Shown piece by piece: positions 54,202-64,000 of a DNA stretch of 64,000 nt; the first letter of the stretch is position 1, and every line of letters starts with the position of its first letter. A program made the position numbers and the translations under genes. The stretch is from Orthonyx spaldingii (taxonomy: Eukaryota > Chordata > Aves > Passeriformes > Orthonychidae). The notes beneath the pieces are model-generated. The model had not been told where the DNA came from and searched no databases. It worked only from the letters and a program-made list of their open reading frames with translations. The DNA lies in the NCBI GenBank assembly GCA_013397795.1, contig VZTJ01003820.1:151641-215640 (forward strand), written 5' to 3'.

Positions 54202-54206
54202 CATGC
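54202..54206 (+). repeat. 3' target-site duplication CATGC
   Basis: An exact copy of 53,189-53,193, directly after the CA end of the LTR. It fixes the right boundary of the insertion. Confidence 0.8.
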
Positions 54207-57200
54207 CCTTGACACTAACCAAGGCATTCTCTCATCTTCCCCTTTTTTTTTTTTTTTCCCAGAAAGAAGGAAATAAAAGCACTGTATCCTGATTATTCCT
54301 ATGTGAATACTCCCCTGCCTCCATCAGGACTCAGAAAATAATAGCTGCATCATTTTTGCTCTATGGGGCCCAAGTTTGGATTGCTAGGATAAAATCCTCA
54401 TATCTGCTCAACTCTATACATGCCAAAATGGATGAGCATTCCCTTTAGCAGAACTTTCAGTACACATTACTCTGGCAGAGGATAGCCCTCAAGGGCAATA
54501 GAAAGCATCTCTGTAACTTCTCTTTTAATAGTTTTCTGCCTGTGGCACTGAGAAACCTTACAGGAATCCGGGCTGAGGGCATGGAGTGGACATGTCTCTC
54601 TTGGAAAGATTTTGGAGAACGATGGCAGAAGACAACAAAAACCCCAAATCCCGAGACTCTGGAACTAGAAGCACAAATAGGTTATAACTGCCACTTATTT
54701 CTACCTTCTCCTCAACTCTGAGTCTCACATCTGCGTGTTTCTTGAGGAAATATAAGCACAGCATTAATATTAATACTGAGCACTTTAAATAACAAATACA
54801 GAAAGTAAACACAGCCATCCAGGCATCCACCCATGCCATATTGAGTAGTTTTTAGTTACAAACATGGAAAAGGATCTCAAACAGTTTGCCAGCTAAGGGA
54901 GCAGTCCATCAAATATGCAAAAAACCAGCATACAATTAACATGTATGACAGTAATTTTGAATTTGGGATTCAAATTATTACTATTCAAATTATATTAGCC
55001 AGTGAATAGCTCCTCTCCAACAATTTCTGTCTTTTATTAAAGAACTGAAATAATACAGCAACATTGCTTTCAATAGGAAAGTCGATATGAGAAGGTCAAA
55101 TGTAGCTGTGTGGGGGTTATGCTACACGGAGTTGTAATAAGGAGCATCAATGTGCTTGTTTCCAAAGATTTATGAAACCAACTGTGACTAGGTACTTACA
55201 ACCACGGCTTGAAGCATATTTAAAAAGAAAGGTAGAAACGTGGGTCCAGTGCCACTCGTACTTTTCAAAAGATACATACACCATGAATTCTTAAGGCTCC
55301 TTAGTCCAAAATCTAGTAGTAATCTGTGGTACTGCTGATCCATCTGTTACTAAATACAAAGTAACTGTCTCTCAAGGATTTCGTCAGCATGTACCTTGAA
55401 TTAAATAACACAAAGAATAGAAAGAATATTTTCTCTCAAAGCGGGGCAAATAAATTATTGAAAAGCAGGTTTTTTAAAACAACTCTTTGCTGAAGAGGGA
55501 GGGTTCTTTCGTGATCTCTGCAGTATAATGAGTGGACTTACTAAGAGAGTATGTCGGACATATTTTAGCTCAAACATAAGCAGCAAAGATAGTTGCTGAT
55601 ACATCTGGAAAGCCTATTATCCTTTAGAAATGAAACTTACTTAAATTTTGAACTTCAAAATAGAAAAATTCAGAATGTTTTAAACTGAAATGCACATATA
55701 TATAGCTTACCTCAACATACATTCTGAAACTGACAAGATAAGTAGACCAGTTTTTGCTATAATGTATTCAGATTGGTTCTAGTCACTAACCAATCACCAT
55801 GAAGTACTTTCAGATACCAAAAAAAAAAAAAACAAACTGAAAGGTGCTATATAAAATTTACTTTAAAATCCACAGATACCTACCATTAAGGTTCCAGTTC
55901 CCTGAATTCAACATTTAAAAAAAAATTTCTTACATTATGAAACAAACGACAGTACAAAACTATCTACTCATAAGAAATCTATCATGTCATAAGAAATACT
56001 TGCGTAATGGGCAACAGGAGAGAATAGGATACTCAGCTCAAACTCTGCATTAGTCCCTATGATACCGGCCTGCTTTAATACAGCAGCACAGAGAAGTCTT
56101 ACTGCTGAGCAGTGTTCCTCTGACTTTGAGAGCATACCTGTGCGTATCTGTACTATTTCAGGATCTAGCCGAGGCTAGATGCCTTTGCAAATACCAGAAT
56201 CATTCGCAGTTAATGAACATATAATATAAAAATAAATATCACCATACAAATGCAAGTCATTGTGAAAGGGCATTTCAGTTTTAAGTACTGTAAAAATACA
56301 AAAACAGAATCACTGAATAAGTCGCCCCGCAAGCTATAAAAAATTTATTTGGCCTCTGACAGCTATCAAGTGGTTATATATCTGATACATTTTTTCCTAA
56401 CCATACTGAAAAAAATAAAGCCAAACAAAAAAACAAACAAAACACCAAGCAACAACATCAAAAAAACCCAAAAAAACTAAAATCTTTCAGAGTAAGTGAA
56501 CCAAATTCTTTTGTTTAAACAAAGGGGTTTGAAATAATAAACATTCTCCTTTCCTGCACTTGAGACCATGCTGGAGCATTTCAGTAGCTATTAATACCCT
56601 TACTACAAAGAACACTTGACTTAGGAAATAGGTTCACAATCCCTTTGAACTGGCATAGATCCACACTGCTGCAAACAGATGTTTCTGCTGACACAAAGAA
56701 GAGGTAATGAGAAGGGAGAAGATGGGAGAAGAGCAGATAGCCTTTTGTAGTAGCAACAAGACTTTACAGATGGAACTGGTATCAGTTTTCCATAATTTTT
56801 TATTAGTCTACCTAGGGAACAGGAACTACTGTTCATCAGTGATCAAGATCAGTATTTTATGCCTTTTGAGCACCATCAGAGTTTCCACATGGTTTTTGGA
56901 ATTCTGGTTGCTCAGCAAGTGATAAGGAGACTAGCAATAGCTTGTGATAATATGAGTGGTCCAAAATAATATATGGATAGAAAACAAGAAGCAGCTGTCA
57001 ACAGCCTTAAGGATGAGTGCAGTCAAGAACTTGTTCCAGTGACAGAAATATCTAATACTGGTTGTTATAATACTGCTAACTCCATCTCAGTCAGTGACAA
57101 AATCAGTCTTTTCCTACTTCAACTCACAGATTTCTCCTTAAACAATGCTAGATTTGAATCTGGGATAAAAAAATTCTGTACCTACATAGGTGGTGGTTCA

Positions 57201-60200
57201 GGGCTGGCATGGTTTCAGATATCTGTGTCTTTCAGTTAGTTGTGAAGTAACTGCAAGGTATGACTCTCTAGTATTTCCAGCATTTCAGAAAACTGTGATG
57301 CTCACTTGGTCATACAGGACCATCCACAAGCTACTTTCAGAGAGATGAAAAAAAGCATACACAGAAAAAAATTCTAAATGACATCTGCGAGTAACAAAGC
57401 ACTAAGTCTCTGCAATTCTTTTATCTACTTCCTCCTTTTTCATTACTTCCTAAAGGGCATTTCTTGAATATCAAATTGTGAATATGATAGGGATGGCAAG
57501 TAATGTGAGACAGCCATTTGTTTAACAGGGCTAACCCCAAGCCACTAGTGCTTGCAAAAGCTGTTAAGCTCTGTCATTATACCAGAGCTTTCCAGAGGCC
57601 AAGTGCAGAAGGGTCATCTCTCTGAGAAACTGTATACCCTTTACTTCATGTTTTGCTCCCTGGGGTTAGCTGTAATGTGACCTTCAGAGTGACTTGAAGC
57701 TGGAGGTTGGCAAAGTACAGATGCTGCAGCAGATCTGAAGGGCAGCAGTGGTGTGAGAGGAGTTCCAAGGCAGAGCCACGAAGAAAGTCCATGATGCTGC
57801 AGGGCAGCCATGTGGTCCCCTCAGCCCCCACCTTACGCCACAGGCTCTGTGTGCTTTCTATGCACAGAAAAGGAGAGAAGGAAGAACAGTACATGTGATG
57901 CAAAAAACAAAGATTATGAGGATTTAAGAAAGAAAATAATACAAAGCCTGCAGCTTAAGAACTCAGGCTGCACACTAGAAATGACTTTCAATTTAGCTAG
58001 GATGTTCTGGTGATCAGACAAAACCAGGAAAAAAGTATGCACACTTGATGCTTTGTACTTATTATAATCTTTATGTAAATGTCATGGTATCTTTAATTTT
58101 CTTTGCTAATACAATTTCTGGCCTTTCACAGTGAAGTCTGTGTTTGTCAAAAGTACAATTTTTCCATTATACAAGATTTTTTAGCATCTCAGGGTAAATG
58201 TGTAAACAAAAGATTAGGGAAAACGCCATTCAATTGCAGTTTTTTGATGAGGCAAACACCATGCTTTTAACATGCCCTTTAAAATGTCTTTTAGCTACCA
58301 TTCCAGTTTATGTTCACTGTTATCATAAACTATAAATATAAAAATTACATCTATGTACTGACTGGTTGGTATGTGTCTGCTTTCATGCATGCACCTAAAT
58401 AGAAACTGCTTCTGCTCCAAAGAATTTGTGCTCCAAGAATCCCAAGAAACAAAGGGGCTCAAAAGGTCTCCATCTATCATCCCTTTATGTTCAAGGGTCT
58501 TGAGGGGAAGGGAGGAAAAGGACATCAATACCCTTCTCTTCAGGCTCAGCATTACAAGCATGGCCCAAAGAAATACAGCAATTATTCTCGCCAGTATTCC
58601 TGACTCGGTTGTTAGGTGTTTTGGGTTTTCTTTCCCCCTCCTAAATTATATAAACAGAATATTTCAAAATTACATCAGTTTTCAGATAGGAAAAATAAAA
58701 GAGAAAAAGAAAGACACTACCAGAATGCATAATGCTGGCCATTCATGGACAACTTTTAAGGAAATTTTATGCACAAATAGGTATGGAGAAAAAAGGTTAA
58801 TTATAAATGACACTGTACAATTCCTATCTAAGAATCCTGAGTTTTGCAAAAGAAAAGGTTATCCCAAAGTCTAATAAAACATTGTGCCTGAATGTCCCTT
58901 TCTCACATGCCAAAGGGTACTGCTATTGTTCCCCAGCAAGGCAGACAGCTGGCACTGCGCTCTGAGTGCCAGCACGGCTGCAGCCAGCAACTCATTTACG
59001 ACCCCAGCATCAGTCAGTCAAAGCAGATCATTTAGCAGAAAACCTCCCAGGCTGGTAGTCTTCCCATCCCTCATTCCCCCCACATGGCAGCAGACAGGTC
59101 TGGTCAGGCTGCACAATTCCTGGCCTTCAAAAGCCCAACATTTTTCATGTTCATTTGAGAGGTTCTTTCCCTTGGTTTCAAAGTGCTTTCACAAACGTGT
59201 TAGTGGGTGAGAGCTTTCTATTCTCACGCTAGATGTGATTAATTTGTGGCATTCATGTGGCTAGTTCTGCACAGACAATAGGAATGGACTGGCTCACACC
59301 CCATCTACAAGCAATTTATGCCACAGAAGTTCAGACTTAAAGAAAAAAGGCTTTGACAGTAGCAAGTTTCCTGCTTGTTATGGATGGTGCTGAGCGAAAC
59401 GCAATCAAGTATTTCTGCAAAAAGAAAGAAGGTAGTTCTATCACCAATAGCACAATTATTATTAAAACAGATCTCATAGAGACAGAAGAGCCTTTTTCTC
59501 ATTCCTGCACAGATGACAACAAAACATATTAAAAGGCAAGCCCTGATTCGTAGATTTTCTTTGGTTCATCCAGCAAACACTACAAACTAAGAAAGCAAGG
59601 AGAGGAAACCTGAATAAAAATAGTTTTAACTCAGATATTCAGATCTTCCTCTTCCATTTACAATTACAGCTGCAGAAGCACATAGTAAAACAGCAAGAGT
59701 AATATTTGTTGAATCCTCTTCTGTTGGTATATTATTCTAGATAAAGCTTTCAATGACAGTCCTAGGCAGTTCTGTAATCAAACTCAGGGCTTACTTTTGA
59801 TGCACTAAGATACTAAGAACTCACAAGCATCTGCAATTCATCTCTGTCAAAGAACACTCGAACTTTCTTTACTCCAGTTTACCTTCTGTACAGACAAGTG
59901 TTGAAGATCACCTCTCAGCCGTTCCAAATAAGCTCCCTTGTACCATACATCAGAAAGACAGCACTGAGTCAAATTCATACACAGATTCATAGATATGAGA
60001 GCGCACTGGACTGAGATCTTATCTCCTGTATATACACATTTGCTGGCCTAACAAAACACCTGGAGTGCATTATCAGATGCACAGGGTAAACATGCACAGA
60101 TTCTAACCCACACCAAAAAAGCAGCCCTCAGTGCTATTCATGAAGCAGCATCTTTCAGTTCTGCTGAATGTCTAACATAAGCTAAGGACATTGGACACAG

Positions 60201-60399
60201 CAGTCTCAGACTATGCTGCCTATCATTATTAGAAGGATTTCATTGTTTGCTGCCTCTCTGGAAAGGTTTAAGAGAAAACTGAAAGGTACACAACAGGAAA
60301 GCGAAAAACAGGCAAAGAGTAATGGATGTCTACTTAACCATACACTGTAATGTGTTTAAAATTAAATGGACCAAAATGCAAAGAAGGAGCTGGTGTATT
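54207..60399. other. AT-rich non-coding stretch, no gene seen
   Basis: Unique sequence with short T and A runs (for example near 54,244 and 55,819). It contains the longest gap-free open frame of the window (58,371-58,874, plus strand, 167 codons), which shows no domain, signal peptide or family resemblance and looks like chance. A GC-richer part at 57.65-57.87 kb also has no recognisable coding content. No element ends were found. Confidence 0.6.
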
Positions 60400-60960
60400 C
60401 CGAAATGCAATGTCAGTAAATGGAAGGTCCTCTTAATTTCTATCAATTAACCCAGTACCCTGAAGTCAGCAATTACATACGGAAGCATGCCCTGCAGTGG
60501 CCTTGAATTTGTTTCATAGTCAATGCATATAATTAGTCCTGATTAATATCCCACATTACACATCAACAGTATCAGCAAACCCGAATGATATACACTGCTG
60601 CTGCCACAGGAAGCCTTAGTGGTCTGATTGGTGCCTTTATCAAAGCACTCTGCCCAAATGAGTTTGAGGGCTGATTTGGCACCCACACTGCCTGATTTAT
60701 TAAGAGAGAAACTGCACTGCCTTCCATATAATCATATTAATCCCTTGCATCAACTAATTAAAACACAAGGAAAGATTTTACTTGTGTGTAAGCAATTACA
60801 ACAAGTTCCTGGTTGACGTCCAAATGGATTCATGACATTAATTTGTGAACAATAAGGCCTCATGTATCAGGGAATTTTAATAGGTGAGTTTACATACAGT
60901 ATGCACATTTTCATTAATTGTGAGCACACTCAAAAGCAACAGGTGTGATCCTTACCTAAA
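60400..60960. promoter_or_regulatory. Candidate conserved enhancer, TAAT-rich
   Basis: Repeat-free sequence with a dense set of homeodomain-type cores: ATAATTAG near 60,530, GATTAATA at 60,541-60,548, TAATCC (the OTX/PITX/CRX type) at 60,738-60,743, CTAATTAAAAC near 60,754, CATTAATTTGTG near 60,837 and CATTAATTGTGAG near 60,912. TATCAAAG near 60,637 fits TCF/LEF. Ordered clusters like this are typical of conserved vertebrate developmental enhancers. TAAT cores are also common by chance in AT-rich DNA, so the evidence is suggestive only. Confidence 0.25.
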
Positions 60961-61446
60961 CTGAAGAGTATTCACAAGACTGTTTCTAAAAAAAAATAAA
61001 AATTAAAACTGACAACAAAACAAATTTCCAAGGATATACATAAAAAGTTACAAAAAAAACCCTCTGCAAGAGTAGCTAATTGTCTGACGTATGTAATTTC
61101 AACTGCTTCGGTAGAATGTGCATTTTGCTAACATTAACTTCTTGGATTAGATTTGTCTGTAAGTGAAACTGAGTGACTAATGGTGGAACTGGTAGCAGCT
61201 ATTATTGGAGATCACTCCCAGTTAAAGAGAAAGTGATCTGTGCAAAAAGCTTCGTCAAAAGCTGTGCAACCTGCTGTGTGGCTTCTGTTCCTCTGGTTCA
61301 CCTCAGCCAGAGTGGGAAGCACTCCAGCACGAGGGATGCACGTAATCTGACATGGGGATAGCACACGAGAACCCACAGGGTCGGGCACTCCAGCCAAGGC
61401 ACTCATAGATGAAGCAACACACTGTGGTTACAAGCTTGAAGCTCAC

Positions 61447-61503
61447 CATCAGTGAACGTTTCATTGTGCAGATGGCCTGTTGTCTGGTTACACTGTAACA
61501 CAC
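61447..61503 (-). other. Candidate small exon, 57 nt (unproven)
   Basis: On the minus strand a strong acceptor, TTCTTTTATTTCCTTTAG, ends at 61,504. The next 57 bases are open in one frame (19 codons: VCYSVTRQQAICTMKRSLM) and end at ATG|GTGAGC, a good donor. The length is a multiple of three, as for a phase-neutral cassette exon. The upstream polypyrimidine tract is the best seen in the window. I do not recognise the peptide, and short exon-like segments arise by chance in 64 kb. It lies on the same strand as the other candidate at 38,062-38,229, so both could belong to one large minus-strand gene, but nothing links them. Confidence 0.2.
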
Positions 61504-62165
61504 CTAAAGGAAATAAAAGAAATTTTCATTTAATTTAAATTTATTTCATTTCATGTTTAGTATTTCTATTGTTTATTCACTGCTAGTATTGTTTTGGGGG
61601 GGATGATGCTAAATTATGCCACCCACCTGACAAACTGCCAATTAAAATGTAATAGCAAACAAATGTATGTCAGCACTTTGCTTTTCTGAGTAAAATCACA
61701 CCACAACTGATAATCCACGTTCCCCTTCACACTACAAGAAAAGATAGAGTGGGATTCTGCTAGAATTTCCAGCATGTTTCAAATGCAAGGGCAGTCAATG
61801 AGTCTCATACTGACAAGGAAGTGTACATACACCCTTGTGTGTGGAGGAATACACAGCAGAGGTACAAGCTTCCTTTACTCCCGAGAAACGAAAGGCTTGA
61901 CTTATTTTAGCAACTATATAACATAACCTGGGAGTATTACTGTCTGAAAAGTAATGGTTGTTCCCTAAACTTGGTATTTATGATTTGTACTCAGCAATTT
62001 CCCCACAGCCCAGCAAAACCTCTATGAGAGCAGTACCATAGAAAACCCAGCTAAGGAAATGCATTTTAAACAGACACAAAGTACTAAATATTACAAAGAA
62101 AGTACAATTCCCTGGCTTCAGTCATGAGCATAACAGTGTCTTTGGGGAGGGCAAGGAGCAGCGGT

Positions 62166-62192
62166 GGGGCTGGGGTTGGGGTTGGACAGGGG
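62166..62192 (+). other. Potential G-quadruplex
   Basis: Four runs of four G at 62,166-62,169, 62,172-62,175, 62,178-62,181 and 62,189-62,192, separated by loops of 2, 2 and 7 bases. This meets the strict four-tetrad pattern and should fold stably on the plus strand. It stands alone in AT-rich DNA, with no promoter sign nearby, so a function is not implied. Confidence 0.8.
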
Positions 62193-64000
62193 AGGAATGG
62201 AGGGAGAAATATGGACAAAAAGTCTGGAACTGCTTCAGTGCAGACTAATTTAGTAAAAGGAGAGAAATTTAAATGGATTGTGTGAACTCCTCCTCTCTCT
62301 GCTGATCCAGTAGCCTTCTCACATCTGTCTTTAATTGCCCAGGGCACCTCTGGCTGTCTTCCTCAACACTGGCACTCTGCCTTGCCAAGAAATCCTTAAC
62401 CTGATCGGCTGTATCCTGATCAACCACTACAAGATCTTACCAAGAGATAGAAGAAAAGAAAATGGCTCAGTAAAATAACAGACTTTAAGCTGCAATACTG
62501 TTCCAGCCCCAGTTCCCAGTGCAACCCAAGCTGGCAGCAGCAAGTGGCTGCAGTCCCACAGGTGAGCAGAGCCATAGCATTGAGAAAAATACATGTTTCC
62601 TTTTCCATGAAAACTACAAGCAAATGCTGAAATTTTACAGGGAACTATTTATGAGGCGCAATCATGAAATAATTTTACATCCTGCTAGACAATTTTAGAG
62701 CACATTATTTGGAGTTTTTGTAATACAATGAACTCTGAACATAAGACTTTTGTATCTTACTGTCCCTTGCATCACACTCTTATTCTTCATTCCACCTTCA
62801 CACTTAATTGAATCCTCCCTTTTCACATTGTTTTGTGACTGGGTTTTGACAAAGGTATTTTGTAGCAACAGTTTTGTGCAGCACCAGAGTGGGGGCCCCT
62901 TTTATCTATGTCTCTGTACTACCTCAGGGTTTTGACAGAAAATCCTATGTAATACAGGCAGTGAGCTTGTCCGCCAGCACATTCCCACCATCATCAATTG
63001 GAAATGCTTACTTAAGAAAACCTACCAGTATGTTCCACTTGGCTCTGCCCACTCCAACAGCAACACTGCTGCTGGAAACAAGCACCAGGCAACTTACTCT
63101 GAGAGCTGCCACTGCCAGCCCTGGAAGTTTCCCCTCTCTTAACTACACTACTTCAAATGTGCCATACCAGGTACCAGGGGCACGGGGAAAGCCTCCCCTC
63201 TGTCTCCTGTGGGAGAAGAGGTCCCAGGGTAAGGAGGTGCTGGCTGCTCTGGGAACCTTTGCCCTATGACTGCTCTCCCCCACAGAAAACGTTTCAAAGA
63301 GAAAGTGGAATCTACAAGTCAGTGGAGTCATAATGACTAAAGCAAACAAGAAATCATAACAACCATTAGTTTGTCTGCCCTTGGTTTACTGTTCTGCTTT
63401 AGATAACGTACTAATCATGTGGGGAAAGGGAAGAAGAAAGCAGTAGTGCAAGCAAGTATGCTATTCTCTTGCATACACTTACCTTCTGGCACAATATTCT
63501 GGATGGAAAGTTCCTGGCAATTAAATATGGTTTCCTTCTATTGGCCATTATTCTCAGTATGCAGCAGTCTGCTTTCTGTAATAACATGTCTTTGAGGGTT
63601 TCACTGGTGAAATGTTCTAGACTATCAAAAGGTTTAAAACAGAGTTCATAGTTTCTCCTTTTTTTGCAGATGGGAAAAAAGCTGTAAAAAATTTCTGAAA
63701 AAACAAAAATCAATACATATCAACTTTGGTAGCAGCAACTGCTGGCAAGTGTACCTTCTTTGAATAAAGTTGTCAATATAGCTAAGAGCTTAAGGGCCAA
63801 TTTCAAGGCAGTTACCTTCCTGGACTAAAAATTAATGATTATAAACATTCTTTGTTTCTGCCCCATCCCCACACTCTGTGTTTTCCTGTGGTAATGAGCA
63901 GAGTCAAGCTATCACTTTTATGTGCATGTTGTGAGCACAAACAAGGGGAGTGTGATATGATGGCAAAACTACTCCCCCCAGCCTGCCTCCTTATAAAATA

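Larger units (their letters stand above)
60961..64000. other. Non-coding stretch with one exon-like segment and a G-quadruplex
   Basis: Mostly unique DNA. The segment at 61,447-61,503 and the G-rich motif at 62,166-62,192 are listed separately. A GC-richer portion at 63.03-63.28 kb holds a donor-like CAGG|GTAAGG near 63,228 and an acceptor-like CTCTCCCCCACAG near 63,285, but no recognisable coding content between or around them. No mobile elements were seen. Confidence 0.55.

Noticed and set aside
57646..57903. GC-richer patch with an 85-codon minus-strand frame, suspected processed pseudogene
   Set aside because: The translation matches no protein I know, and there is no poly-A tail or flanking duplication.
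58371..58874. 167-codon plus-strand frame, the longest without gaps
   Set aside because: No domain, signal peptide, transmembrane segment or known family. It is isolated, in AT-rich DNA, and about what chance allows in 64 kb over six frames.
1..64000. CRISPR arrays, bacterial operons, tRNA or rRNA genes, viral coding sequence
   Set aside because: No regularly spaced repeats, no tRNA-like cloverleaf or rRNA core words, and no viral protein frame was found. The only virus-derived sequences are the two LTRs.

Overview
The window looks like non-coding DNA from a bird genome, in a gene desert or a large intron. Four things suggest this: a truncated CR1 LINE ending in the CR1 3' octamer (ATTCTATG, two copies); two LTR insertions with TG...CA ends and perfect 5-bp target-site duplications, of a kind that resembles avian endogenous retrovirus LTRs; traces of very old MIR-like SINEs; and no sign of Alu, L1 or rodent SINEs. 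The DNA is AT-rich with long T, A and T/G tracts. I cannot name the species. A songbird or other neoavian is my inference from how the LTRs look.

Layout. 1-15,200: AT-rich unique sequence with a T/G tract at 6.12-6.23 kb and two weak candidate regulatory stretches. 15.2-15.66 kb: a small GC- and CpG-rich patch beside a perfect CRE palindrome. 15.66-20.99 kb: unique AT-rich DNA. 20,997-22,417: an LTR element bounded by CAGAA duplications, with an 800-base assembly gap inside it. 22.4-46.7 kb: unique DNA with old repeat relics (about 32.5, 42.15, 42.8-43.06 and 44.66 kb) and one possible minus-strand exon at 38.06-38.23 kb. 46,710-47,522: the CR1 LINE 3' end, a dead fragment. 47.5-53.2 kb: unique DNA. 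53,194-54,201: a second, GC-rich LTR of about 1 kb bounded by CATGC duplications, with a TATA box, a CT-rich tract and a 51-base gap. 54.2-64 kb: unique DNA with a TAAT-rich candidate conserved element, a possible 57-nt minus-strand exon (61,447-61,503) and a strong G-quadruplex motif (62,166-62,192).

I found no protein-coding gene, tRNA, rRNA or CRISPR array that I could defend. Open reading frames here are short and unrecognisable, span N gaps, or belong to the dead CR1 copy. I do not see a new multi-gene system. The best-supported new observations are the two complete LTR insertions, whose boundaries and duplications can be read to the base. The two in-phase minus-strand exon-like segments are speculative but testable.
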